A DNA stretch of 64,000 nucleotides from Neobacillus cucumis (GTDB taxonomy: Bacteria > Bacillota > Bacilli > Bacillales > Cytobacillaceae): contig NZ_JAFBEX010000023.1 in the NCBI RefSeq assembly GCF_016908975.1, positions 17,231 through 81,230 of the forward strand. Direction: 5' to 3'. This document shows positions 8,821-17,012 of the stretch, one piece after another. The notes below the pieces were generated by a model. The model worked only from the letters and a program-made list of their open reading frames with translations, had not been told where the DNA came from and did no database searches. A program made the translations under genes and the position numbers. The number at the start of each line of letters is the position of its first letter. Within the stretch, counting starts at the first letter, position 1.

Positions 8821-9660
8821 TTATCTTAGAAAAGCCTCATTTTTTGAAATTCGTATGATGTCATTAGGAAGATATTTTTGAAAATGCCTTGCCACCATTA
8901 GATGCAAGTCTTTTCGATACCACCTCGATAAATCATGCTCCTGAAATAACGCAGACATTCCCAATCTCTCTGAACGCTTTCCCATTGCTCCATCCCCTAT
9001 GCTTAGCGTATCAATCCAAATATGGTCCACAATCCCTTCTAGCAATAAGGGAAAGTCAGGCGTAAAAGGTAAAACAGGAGAAATGGACGCTTGGGTCGAT
9101 ATTCCCGCATCATGTACTTCTTTTAAGGCTTTTAACCGCAATTTAATTCCAGATGCAAATGGAGCAAATATTTGTTTAATATCCTCCATGTCAGTTTCAA
9201 TCGTTATGGAGACAAGAACATCACATTTTTCTTTTAACCTTACCAACAAATCAATATCTCTTGTAATGAGTGGACCTCGTGTTTGGAGTTGCAGAAAATC
9301 AGGCGGATTTTCAATCATTTCTTCTAAGATTCCCCGTGTAATGTTTGCTTTCCGTTCAATGGGTTGGTAGGGATCTGTTGCAGAGGACATAAAGATATTC
9401 ACAGGTTTGTTTTTTTCTCGTAGCTTTCTAATTTCTTTTCGATAATTTTCTGCTGCATTTGTCTTTATATCCAACCATTCACCCCAAGGAATATCTTTAA
9501 ACCTTTGAATGGGCATTTCTCTTACGTAACAGTATTTGCAAGAAAAGCCACAGCCACTATAGGGATTTAATGAATGTGTAAAACCAACATCCAGATAACC
9601 CTTTGCTTCGGTTAGGATTTTTTTAGCAAATGTTTCTTTTATTTCCATCCTCATAAACAT
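8821..9660 (-). CDS. Radical SAM protein, spore photoproduct lyase-like family (279 aa)
   Basis: Iron-sulfur enzyme of the radical SAM superfamily, in the group often annotated 'SPL family radical SAM protein' or DNA repair photolyase-like. The cluster-binding cysteines appear near residue 37 as CGFSCKYCY (C-x3-C-x2-C), followed by the partial TIM-barrel. The C-terminal conserved cysteine that acts in true spore photoproduct lyase was not evident, so the reaction is unknown and DNA photoproduct repair should not be assumed. Start ATG 9660 follows GAGAGGTG. It is a single-gene unit between cadCA and the opuF operon. Confidence 0.82.
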   Translation of the reverse strand: MFMRMEIKETFAKKILTEAKGYLDVGFTHSLNPYSGCGFSCKYCYVREMPIQRFKDIPWGEWLDIKTNAAENYRKEIRKLREKNKPVNIFMSSATDPYQPIERKANITRGILEEMIENPPDFLQLQTRGPLITRDIDLLVRLKEKCDVLVSITIETDMEDIKQIFAPFASGIKLRLKALKEVHDAGISTQASISPVLPFTPDFPLLLEGIVDHIWIDTLSIGDGAMGKRSERLGMSALFQEHDLSRWYRKDLHLMVARHFQKYLPNDIIRISKNEAFLR

Positions 9661-9734
9661 CGCACCTCTCGAATTGTCTTCCTAATATCAAGAAAATGAG
9701 AGAAAAACTACTATACATTATAAACCTATGTGAA

Positions 9735-11252
9735 TTACTTAAGTAAACCCTTTTTTTCTAAAAATGCTTTTGCAACACTGTTTGCCTTTTTCTTGTCTAC
9801 TGTTACTTCGTAATTCATCTTTCTCATTTCACCATCCGTTATTAGACCGGAAAGTTTATTCAAAATGCCACTCAACTCTGGATATTTATCTAAGGTCTCT
9901 TTCTTTAATAGTGGTGCTCCTTGATACGGAGGAAATAGATGCTTGTCATCCTCTAATACTGTCAAATTATTTCTTTGAATCTCACTATCAGTTGAATAGG
10001 CATCTACTATATTTATATCCCCTCTTTTTACAGCTGCGTACCTTAACTCGGGTTGCAAGATATTTACTTTAGAAAATTGAATTCCATAAAGCTTTTGTAT
10101 CCCGAGGTACCCATCTTCACGCTCTGGAAATTCTGGTGTAAAGCCAGCCTTTATCATTCCTTCTACTGATTTTAAATCAGAAATGGTCTTTAAGTTATAC
10201 TGTTTTGCAAGTGCAGTTGGAATAGCTACTGCATAGGTATCATTAAATTCCATTGGCTTAAGCAACACTAAATTTAATTTATTAAACAATCCTTTCTTTG
10301 CTTGTTCGTAAACTTCTTTCCGATCCGTGCTTTTTGGTTGTTCTTTTAACAGGTCAACAATGACCGTCCCTGTAAATTCGGGGTAAATATCAATACTTCC
10401 AGTCGATAAAGCATTATAGACGAATGTCGTTCCCCCCATATTAGGTTTAAGCTCAACAGTGAGGGAAGAATGCTGTTCAATTAACAGCTTATACATATTC
10501 ATTAGGATTTCTGGTTCTGAACCCATTTTTCCACCAATGATAATATCCGCTTTTTTAGGCTGACTGAATGATGACACCGTTATGACTAAGATAGCTGCTA
10601 CTATTACGGAAATAATCGATACCAACGATTTCTTAAATGACAACCTTTCAAATTGCCTCAATAAAAAATCAAAAAACAAAGCTAAGATGGCAGCAGGAAT
10701 GGCCCCTAATAAGATGAGACTTGAATCATTTCGACTAATCCCAACCGTTATCAAATCACCTAATCCACCAGCTCCGATGAGGGAAGCGATCGTAGCTGTA
10801 CCGATAATCAGAACCATCGCCGTTCTTATCCCGGCCATTATCACCGGCATGGCTAAAGGAAGCTCTACCTTAAATAGCAGCCTCCGGTTATTCATGCCTA
10901 GTCCTTTAGCAGCTTCGATTAAATTCGGATCGACCTCTTTTATTCCAGTATAAATGTTTCTTAAGATAGGAAGTAAAGCATAAATAACTAAAGCAATAAT
11001 GGAAGGTATGGTGCCAATTCCTACCAATGGTATCAGGAGTCCTAACAATGCTAGTGACGGAATGGTTTGAAATACAGCTGTGATTCCAATGATCATTTCT
11101 GCTGCTTTTTTATTTCTAGTTATAAATATTCCAAGCGGAATGGCGATTAATAAAGCAAAAAAGAGGGCAATAAACGATATTTCAATATGCTGGATTAAAT
11201 CATTTAGCAATTCGCCTTTTCTTGATATGAAGGTATGGAATAAATTATTCAC
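9735..11252 (-). CDS. opuFB: Osmoprotectant ABC transporter, permease fused to substrate-binding domain, OpuFB-like (505 aa)
   Basis: Membrane component of a compatible-solute importer (glycine betaine, proline betaine or similar). Residues 1 to about 215 form the permease with the EAA-type loop 'GMNNRRLLFKVELPLAMP'; a further hydrophobic segment near 215-230 leads into a C-terminal OpuAC/ProX-type binding domain (about 235-505, beginning 'IIIGGKMGSEPEI'). This permease-binding protein fusion is the hallmark of OpuF described in Bacillus infantis. The start overlaps the stop of the ATPase gene by 4 bp, so the two form an operon. High osmolarity induction is expected from the family but no promoter was defined here. 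Confidence 0.9.
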   Translation of the reverse strand: MNNLFHTFISRKGELLNDLIQHIEISFIALFFALLIAIPLGIFITRNKKAAEMIIGITAVFQTIPSLALLGLLIPLVGIGTIPSIIALVIYALLPILRNIYTGIKEVDPNLIEAAKGLGMNNRRLLFKVELPLAMPVIMAGIRTAMVLIIGTATIASLIGAGGLGDLITVGISRNDSSLILLGAIPAAILALFFDFLLRQFERLSFKKSLVSIISVIVAAILVITVSSFSQPKKADIIIGGKMGSEPEILMNMYKLLIEQHSSLTVELKPNMGGTTFVYNALSTGSIDIYPEFTGTVIVDLLKEQPKSTDRKEVYEQAKKGLFNKLNLVLLKPMEFNDTYAVAIPTALAKQYNLKTISDLKSVEGMIKAGFTPEFPEREDGYLGIQKLYGIQFSKVNILQPELRYAAVKRGDINIVDAYSTDSEIQRNNLTVLEDDKHLFPPYQGAPLLKKETLDKYPELSGILNKLSGLITDGEMRKMNYEVTVDKKKANSVAKAFLEKKGLLK

Positions 11253-12208
11253 TCTTCTTCACCTTCTTTCAAGTTGTTTAATAGATGTTGAATGATCGAC
11301 TGCCGATTTAAGTAACCGATAATTTCCCCTTCTTTTTCTACACCTATTTGGTCTTGTTTAGATAAAGCTTTTAAAGTTTGCTGCAGTGAACTGGTAATCG
11401 GGATAAGTGACATTTTTTCTAATTCCAGATTCTTATCATGGGTTTGAGACAAGACATTCTCCAGGTCAAAATGAATCTCGTTATAGTTAATCTTTCCAAT
11501 AAATTCTTTAACAAAATCATTGATAGGATGATAGATTAATTCATTTGGAGTGCCGACCTGGACGATTTCTCCATCTTTCATAATACAAATACGATCACCT
11601 ATCTTCAGAGCTTCTTGCATATCATGAGTAACGAAAACGATGGTTTTCTTTATCTCTTTTTGCATTTTAACAATATCATCTTGTAACTTTTCTCTGCTAA
11701 TGGGATCAAGAGCACTAAAAGGTTCGTCCATAAGAATGATTTCTGGATCCGCGGCTAAGGCTCTTACAACACCAATTCTTTGCTGCTGTCCGCCCGATAA
11801 CTCACTGGGCTTCCTGTGTTTATATGTTTGGGGTTCTAATCCAACCATTTCTAACAACTCGTCCACTCTACTAGCGATTTTCTCTTTATCCCACTTTTTC
11901 ATATCGGGAACAACCGCGATATTTTCTTCAATGGACATATGAGGAAAAAGAGCAATTTGCTGAAGTACATATCCGATATTCCAGCGCAATTCATGAATAT
12001 CATAATCACTTATTTTTTTCCCATTAATAAAGATGGTTCCATCAGATAAATCTATTAAACGATTAATCATTTTTAAGGTTGTGGTTTTCCCGCTCCCGCT
12101 TGGTCCAATTAGGACAAAAAATTCACCTTCATTGATGGTTAGATTTAATGATTTAACTGCCATGGTTCCATCATGAAACCGTTTTGATACATTTTCAAAC
12201 TGAATCAT
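11249..12208 (-). CDS. opuFA: Osmoprotectant ABC transporter ATPase, OpuFA-like (319 aa)
   Basis: Energises the adjacent OpuFB permease/binding protein. Walker A is GPSGSGKTT (about 35-43), the ABC signature is LSGGQQQR, Walker B is IILMDEPFSALD, and the switch histidine is in 'VTHD'. The final 80 residues past the ATPase core are shorter than a full tandem CBS pair but contain a CBS-like stretch ('GEIIGYLNRQSIIQHL'). ATG 12208 is preceded by AAAGGAG. First gene of the opuF operon. Confidence 0.9.
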   Translation of the reverse strand: MIQFENVSKRFHDGTMAVKSLNLTINEGEFFVLIGPSGSGKTTTLKMINRLIDLSDGTIFINGKKISDYDIHELRWNIGYVLQQIALFPHMSIEENIAVVPDMKKWDKEKIASRVDELLEMVGLEPQTYKHRKPSELSGGQQQRIGVVRALAADPEIILMDEPFSALDPISREKLQDDIVKMQKEIKKTIVFVTHDMQEALKIGDRICIMKDGEIVQVGTPNELIYHPINDFVKEFIGKINYNEIHFDLENVLSQTHDKNLELEKMSLIPITSSLQQTLKALSKQDQIGVEKEGEIIGYLNRQSIIQHLLNNLKEGEEE

Positions 12209-12229
12209 TTTCCTACTCCTTTCATTTGA

Positions 12230-13198
12230 TTAAGGATTCACAACCACAATTTTCCCGTTTGCTGTATTGCTTTCCATAAGAAGGTGTGCTTGACTTATTT
12301 CATCTAATGTAAACACCCTTGCAATAGGTATTTCCATCTGAAATTGGCTAATATGATGAAGTAAATCGGTTAGCAATTGGTCTTTGAAATTTTCTCCGCT
12401 GTCAAACTGGGTGAAATAGGTACCAGAGGGAGTATCTACCATTGGCTCAAAATTCTCCAACACCCATTTTCCGCCTAAAATTCCCGTCATGCAGAGGATC
12501 CCTCTTTCTGCAAGCATGCCCAGTGAGTTTTTCAAAGTGACCGTCCCTACCAGCTCTAAAATTTTATTTACCCCATGGGGAAAAATAGAATATAGCTGTG
12601 ATTGAATATTCTCGTTATCCACTAACACAAAATCAGCACCATGTTGCTTTAATAAATCAACTTTGTTTTTATCCCGAGTTGTTGAAACAACCGTTACCCC
12701 AATACTTTTCGCAAGCTGCAATGCTGCTATACCTACCGAACTAGTTCCGCCGCGAATTAGGAGGATGTCCTCTTTTTTCAACATCAGGGAATCTAATAAC
12801 GATGCATAGGCGGTATAATACATTTCAGGAATTGCCGCCAATTTCACCCAGTCCATCTCATGGTTAATTGGATAAACCTGAGTCGAAGGAATAAGGGCAT
12901 ACTCGGCATAACTTCCATCAAATTCTCGTCCAAGACCTCCCATCAATGAGACCACCCTCTGGCCTTTTTGAAATGAACTATCGGAAGGGTCTGCGATTTC
13001 TCCAACACATTCGATTCCTATAATTCGGGGTAACTTAACTGATGGAGAATCACCTTGTCTAGTGAAGATTTCGGAACGATTGATGCCAAAGGCTTTGATT
13101 TTGACCAATACCCAACCTGATTTGACCCTCGGAATTGGTACTTCTCTTACAACTAATTCCTGAGCTGAACAAGCTTTATCTAATAGAATTGCTTTCAA
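12230..13198 (-). CDS. Medium-chain (quinone/zeta-crystallin type) NADPH reductase (322 aa)
   Basis: MDR-superfamily oxidoreductase without the zinc-binding cysteine cluster of alcohol dehydrogenases, which points to the quinone oxidoreductase/enoyl reductase branch. The GroES-like domain is in the first 125 residues; the Rossmann fold loop appears as 'IRGGTSSVGIAALQLAK'. The frame opens with GTG 13207, but that codon is only one base from AAGGAG, so TTG 13198 (LKAILLD) ten bases downstream of the same site is favoured; this choice is tentative. Located upstream of the opuF operon in the same direction with 22 bp between; co-transcription is possible. Confidence 0.8.
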   Translation of the reverse strand: MKAILLDKACSAQELVVREVPIPRVKSGWVLVKIKAFGINRSEIFTRQGDSPSVKLPRIIGIECVGEIADPSDSSFQKGQRVVSLMGGLGREFDGSYAEYALIPSTQVYPINHEMDWVKLAAIPEMYYTAYASLLDSLMLKKEDILLIRGGTSSVGIAALQLAKSIGVTVVSTTRDKNKVDLLKQHGADFVLVDNENIQSQLYSIFPHGVNKILELVGTVTLKNSLGMLAERGILCMTGILGGKWVLENFEPMVDTPSGTYFTQFDSGENFKDQLLTDLLHHISQFQMEIPIARVFTLDEISQAHLLMESNTANGKIVVVNP

Positions 13199-13311
13199 TA
13201 TGGGCACACTCCTTTTAGTTTCATATCATACGAATCTTTTTGTTTTGAAGACTTTTAGATTTTTATTGAATCTTTGTCACTACATACATTAAAGAAGAGC
13301 TTGAATGGATA

Positions 13312-14084
13312 TTAAATCAGTCCTAATTTCATTAATCCATTTAATATCCCATCTTCTGTGTTAGAAGAGGTAACAAAATCGCTGATTTCCTTCAACTCTG
13401 GAATGGCATTACCCATTGACACGGAAGTTCCGACTACAGAAAACATTTCCATATCATTTAATTCCCACCAAATGCATAAGTGTTTTCTTTTGGAATACCC
13501 GTTAATTCAAGAAATTTAGCAATCCCTTTCGCTTTTGAGATACCGTTTGGTATTACATCTAAAGCATATTTATGCCATCTAGTAAATTGCATATCCTGAA
13601 ATGTTTCTTTATAAAAATCTTCATGTGGCTTTTCGCAAAACAAAATTAATTTATAGATAAGATGGCCACGAAAATATCCCTGATTAACAGGTGGATATCC
13701 CATATTCACTGGCTTATAGACATCCTTGATATAAGGATGACTTTCAATCGAAGACTTCATATCCAAAAGACTTCCATATACCAATGGGTGTTTTCGACTT
13801 GAAGCAAAGCTTGTAATGTCCTGTAAAAAATCTTGATTGAAAGGTATTTTATAGACTTCATTTCCCTCATAAACAGCGTGTTGTCCATTGATTGTTATAT
13901 AAGAATGAATGTTTAATTCATTCAATATCCACTGAATTTTTGCTGGGGGTCTCCCTGTTGCAATAGCAGGTATTATATGTTTTTCCTGAAGTTTTTTAAT
14001 CGCTATTTTTGTAGAATTAAGTATTTTTTTCTCTTCATCTAATAAGGTTCCATCAAGGTCGAAAAAGACCATTTTTTTATTCAT
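13312..14084 (-). pseudogene. Cof-type HAD phosphatase, frameshifted at the GDG-ND motif
   Basis: Haloacid dehalogenase family sugar-phosphate or flavin-phosphate phosphatase. Motif I 'FFDLDGTLLDEE' opens the protein, and the first 205 residues are normal (ATG 14084). At about 13458 the expected YAFGDG(L)NDMEMF becomes YAFGGN-stop. Reading one base shifted, the frame continues with NDMEMFSVVGTSVSMGNA and ends at 13312 with LMKLGLI, giving about 257 residues in total. One base is therefore missing inside the catalytic Mg2+-binding motif IV, and the gene is probably dead, unless the base was lost in sequencing. Confidence 0.85.
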
Positions 14085-14177
14085 AAAACTCTCTCCCCTA
14101 TAATGTAACTGATTGACATGGCCTAATTGGAATCATAAAATCATGATAAGAGCATTAGTAGCTTTTGAAAAGTAGGC

Positions 14178-14206
14178 ACCTTAAGGTTGTTTAGTAACCT
14201 TTAGGT
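14178..14206. promoter_or_regulatory. Candidate HxlR-type tandem operator
   Basis: Two near-identical decamers, ACCTTAAGGT (14178-14187, palindromic) and ACCTTTAGGT (14197-14206), lie 19 bp apart, directly ahead of the HxlR-family gene. The spacing of about two helical turns fits a dimeric regulator acting on its own promoter. Confidence 0.45.
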
Positions 14207-14225
14207 AACTATTGGAGGTCTTAAC

Positions 14226-14582
14226 ATGGTGAACAATAAAGAATTACCTCTTTGTCCCGTAGCAACTACCGTGGGTTTAATAGGAAATAAGTGGAAGCTT
14301 TTAATTCTTCGGGAATTATTGAGTGGGACAAAAAGATTTGGTGAATTACGAATCGGAATTCCGGGTATTAGTCAGAAAGTATTGACTCAGAATTTACGGT
14401 CAATGGAGGAAGATGGAATCATACAACGTCAAGTTTACGCGGAAGTTCCACCAAGAGTAGAATATTTTCTTAGTGAATTAGGTAAAAGTCTTAGACCAAT
14501 TATAGACGTAATGGCAGAATGGGGATTAGCTTATCAAGAATTGGTTAAGAATAATTCATTTCTAACTGAAAAAGAAGCATAG
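14226..14582 (+). CDS. HxlR family transcriptional regulator (118 aa)
   Basis: Small winged-helix regulator of the HxlR/MarR-like group that usually senses aldehydes, quinones or redox state and controls adjacent oxidoreductases. Family features: N-terminal Cys ('LCPVATTVGLIGNKWKLLIL') and the recognition region 'GIPGISQKVLTQNLRSMEEDG'. Cys9 sits where redox-sensing members carry their cysteine. ATG 14226 follows TTGGAGG. The neighbour downstream is a DUF3891 gene 39 bp away in the same direction. Confidence 0.88.
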   Translation: MVNNKELPLCPVATTVGLIGNKWKLLILRELLSGTKRFGELRIGIPGISQKVLTQNLRSMEEDGIIQRQVYAEVPPRVEYFLSELGKSLRPIIDVMAEWGLAYQELVKNNSFLTEKEA

Positions 14583-14621
14583 GAATCATTCTTAGAAGGA
14601 AGTAAAAAAAGGGGGGATAAC

Positions 14622-15386
14622 TTGGTTATTTATGAGAGAGAACATGATTGGGTAATGACACCACAACATCATCACGGTCTTCTTTCGGGTGATATTGTCC
14701 GCCTTTGGAATTCTGCTTATATCAGTGATATAGAGCGATGGAGTGAAGTAATCTTTGCCATCACCCAACATGATTGTTGCTGGATAGATTTAGATGAAAC
14801 ACCTTTATGGAATGATAGGGCAAAAATGCCTTATACCTTTATCGATTTTCCTTTAATCCCAAGGCTTACCTTTTATAAGAAAGGAATTGATGAACTAGAA
14901 AATCAATCTCCTTATGCTGGACTTCTTTGCAGTCTCCACTACCATTCTTTTATGATTGGGAACAAGGAACCTGCTGCTGTTACCTTCACTAAGCAAGAAA
15001 AAGCCAGGCAACACCGCTTGATGAAACAATTAAACCTCTTGACGGACCATGAAGAAGACTTAATTAAACTTCATTTTCAGATAGTCCAATTTTGTGATAA
15101 TCTCTCTTTATATTTGTGCATGCAAGAACCTGGTACCCCTAAGGCAGATGAGTTCCCTTGGTTTAAAGAAGGATTTCCAGAGATTTTTTCATTTACAAAC
15201 GGACAGAAGATTATTGCAGAGTGGCTTGACTCAAAACAAGTAGCACTTTCCCCCTCTCCTCTAGCCTCTCCAGCCGTTGTAACCATTAAACTAAAAGAAG
15301 TAACGAAATCTAGTATTCATATGCTAGGGATTGCAGAGGCCTATCATAATGCTGAATGGAAAGAACGAACGTTTACATTGATATAG
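14622..15386 (+). CDS. DUF3891 family protein (254 aa)
   Basis: Protein of unknown function found in many Bacillaceae. Conserved histidine-rich segments ('MTPQHHHGLLSGDI' near the N-terminus, 'ITQHDCCWID' and 'CSLHYHSF' further on) resemble the metal-binding arrangement of HD-type phosphohydrolases, but this is only an impression. Start is TTG 14622, justified by AAGGGGGGATAAC immediately upstream. It probably forms an operon with the HxlR regulator. A decayed copy of its 3' end lies 470 bp downstream. Confidence 0.85.
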   Translation: MVIYEREHDWVMTPQHHHGLLSGDIVRLWNSAYISDIERWSEVIFAITQHDCCWIDLDETPLWNDRAKMPYTFIDFPLIPRLTFYKKGIDELENQSPYAGLLCSLHYHSFMIGNKEPAAVTFTKQEKARQHRLMKQLNLLTDHEEDLIKLHFQIVQFCDNLSLYLCMQEPGTPKADEFPWFKEGFPEIFSFTNGQKIIAEWLDSKQVALSPSPLASPAVVTIKLKEVTKSSIHMLGIAEAYHNAEWKERTFTLI

Positions 15387-15456
15387 GTTGTTCAAAGTAC
15401 AATCACTAAACTAGAAAGTGTTCTATATAGGATATACTCTTGTTGAAAAATAACAA

Positions 15457-15485
15457 AAAGAGAGCATGGGAGTCCAGCTCTCTTT
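15457..15485 (+). terminator. Terminator downstream of the DUF3891 gene
   Basis: AAAGAGAGC and GCTCTCTTT form a 9-bp stem around an 11-base loop, followed by CGTTTTAT. Confidence 0.75.
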
Positions 15486-15619
15486 CGTTTTATCTTCATA
15501 AAGACATATTCATCAATGCCTGTATGTACAGTAATAGATCTTTTCAACCTCACATGATAGGAGTATAGGCTGACAGCACAAGAGTGCTTTAATCCTTTTC
15601 AACACTGGATAAAAAAGGA

Positions 15620-15799
15620 CTATTGTTCAGCTAGTTCTGAAACAGGGATATTGTGTTTAATTTCTGGGCTTCCAATCTCGTGGACTACGGCCATGTTTTG
15701 ATCTCTGTCAATGGCTTCAATGTACACAGGTGTATCTTTATAGGTTACGTTAATTACGGCAGAAGCACTTAAAATTTCTTGTGCTCTTTGAACTTTCAT
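15620..15799 (-). CDS. sspH: H-type small acid-soluble spore protein (59 aa)
   Basis: Minor SASP deposited in the spore core. The peptide begins MKVQRAQEILSAS and ends IPVSELAEQ, the characteristic N-terminal 'QRA..I..S' and central 'VYIEAID' of the H family. ATG 15799 is preceded by GGAGGTG at the right distance. In B. subtilis such genes are transcribed in the forespore; no sigma-G promoter was defined here. It is the best single indication that this organism sporulates. Confidence 0.88.
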   Translation of the reverse strand: MKVQRAQEILSASAVINVTYKDTPVYIEAIDRDQNMAVVHEIGSPEIKHNIPVSELAEQ

Positions 15800-15857
15800 T
15801 TAAACACCTCCATTCTAATTCCAATAGGATAAGTATTTAACGAAAATATATATACTA

Positions 15858-15914
15858 TTCATTTGTTAGGGATTGCGAAGGCATATCATAAAACTGAATT
15901 GGAAAGAACGTATT
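15858..15914 (+). pseudogene. Remnant of a second DUF3891 gene (3' end only)
   Basis: About 55 bases, from CATTTGTTAGGGATTGCGAA to GGAAAGAACG, match the last coding bases of the upstream DUF3891 gene (from CATATGCTAGGGATTGCAGA) at most positions. The fragment has no ORF of its own. It points to an old tandem duplication or rearrangement around sspH. Confidence 0.65.
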
Positions 15915-15926
15915 AAAATAATAAAA

Positions 15927-15944
15927 GGACCGCCACAGCGGTCC
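15927..15944 (-). terminator. Terminator downstream of the aldo/keto reductase gene
   Basis: GGACCG and CGGTCC pair around CTGTGG (minus strand) and are followed by TTTTATTATTTT. Confidence 0.75.
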
Positions 15945-15975
15945 CATCTTTAGGTGTTGATAAGAAAAACAATCA

Positions 15976-16827
15976 TTAAATATCAAGTTTACGGGTCCCG
16001 ATCCATTTCACCATTTCAGGGTTTTGATGTGAAAAGAACAGGCTTTCTTTCTTATCTAAAGCAGCAATTTTCTCCATATCTTCTAGACTTAATTCAAAGT
16101 CAAATATATTGAAGTTTTCGATGATTCTATCCTTCCGAACAGACTTTGGAATGGCAACGATGCCTCTTTGTGTTAACCAACGTAACACCACCTGGGCAAC
16201 AGATTTATTATGCTTTTCGGCTATTGATACTAAAATTTCGTTTTGGAACATGTTATTTTTTCCTTCAGCAAACGGTCCCCAAGACTCGATTTGAACATTG
16301 TTTTCTTTCATAAGGTTATGACTTTCTATTTGTTGGTTGAAAGGATGTGTTTCAACCTGGTTTACAGCCGGAACCACTTCATTATGAATAATGAAATCAG
16401 TCAAACGATCCGGATAGAAGTTACTAACGCCAATTGCTCTAATTTTTCCATCAAGGTACAATTCCTCCATCGCACGCCATGAACCGTAAACATCACCAAA
16501 TGGCTGGTGAATTAAATATAAATCCAAATAATCCAGTTGCAGTCTTTCTAGCGATTTTTCAAATGCTTTCTTTGTTCTCTCATAGCCAGTATCCTGAACC
16601 CATAATTTCGTAGTAATAAACAATTCCTCTCTTGGCACACCACTCCGCTTAATAGCTCTGCCGACTGCCTCTTCATTTAAGTAGGAAGCTGCGGTATCAA
16701 TTAGACGATAGCCTGCCATAATAGCGTCATAAACAGCTTGTTCACATTCTTTTTCATCTTGAATTTGAAATACACCAAAACCGAGTATAGGCATTTCAAC
16801 ACCATTGTTTAAAATAACTTTTTGCAT
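15976..16827 (-). CDS. Aldo/keto reductase (283 aa)
   Basis: NADPH-dependent reductase of the AKR5-like group (glyoxal/methylglyoxal or 2,5-diketogluconate reductase type). Catalytic tetrad elements are visible: Asp and Tyr in 'IDTAASYLNEEAVG', Lys in 'ITTKLW', His in 'YLIHQPFG'; the cofactor segment 'AIPKSVRKDRIIENFNIF' is C-terminal. The frame extends to 16866, but ATG 16827 follows AGGAGG and gives the normal start MQKVILNNGVEMP. It is transcribed divergently from an AraC regulator which probably activates it. Two broken relatives lie near 30.2 and 31.6 kb. Confidence 0.9.
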   Translation of the reverse strand: MQKVILNNGVEMPILGFGVFQIQDEKECEQAVYDAIMAGYRLIDTAASYLNEEAVGRAIKRSGVPREELFITTKLWVQDTGYERTKKAFEKSLERLQLDYLDLYLIHQPFGDVYGSWRAMEELYLDGKIRAIGVSNFYPDRLTDFIIHNEVVPAVNQVETHPFNQQIESHNLMKENNVQIESWGPFAEGKNNMFQNEILVSIAEKHNKSVAQVVLRWLTQRGIVAIPKSVRKDRIIENFNIFDFELSLEDMEKIAALDKKESLFFSHQNPEMVKWIGTRKLDI

Positions 16828-16927
16828 AAGGCAAATTCCTCCTGTTTTATAAAACATTTTGTTCATTGGTTCTATCTAATTATGTAACATCTATAAAACC
16901 GAATGGTATCACATTACTATCAAATGA

Positions 16928-16978
16928 TTGCCTAATCCTATCATCCCACTTTCGCAATAGTCGCATATGCATTAGAAT
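16928..16978 (+). promoter_or_regulatory. Promoter and conserved upstream box of the first AraC gene
   Basis: Candidate -35 TTTCGC (16950-16955) and -10 TAGAAT (16973-16978) are 17 bp apart. TTGCCTAATCCT at 16928-16939 recurs exactly ahead of the second AraC paralogue at the same distance from its -10 box, so it is a candidate binding site for these regulators. Confidence 0.5.
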
Positions 16979-17012
16979 GGAACTAGCAAGAATGATGAAC
17001 AAGGAGGCTCTT

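Noticed and set aside
13450..13470. HAD frameshift considered as programmed frameshifting
   Set aside because: No slippery heptamer or stimulatory structure is evident, and related phosphatases are encoded in one frame.
16866..17012. Longer AraC N-terminus from 16866
   Set aside because: The extension covers the promoter and lacks homology to the paralogue, whereas ATG 17013 has AAGGAGG.
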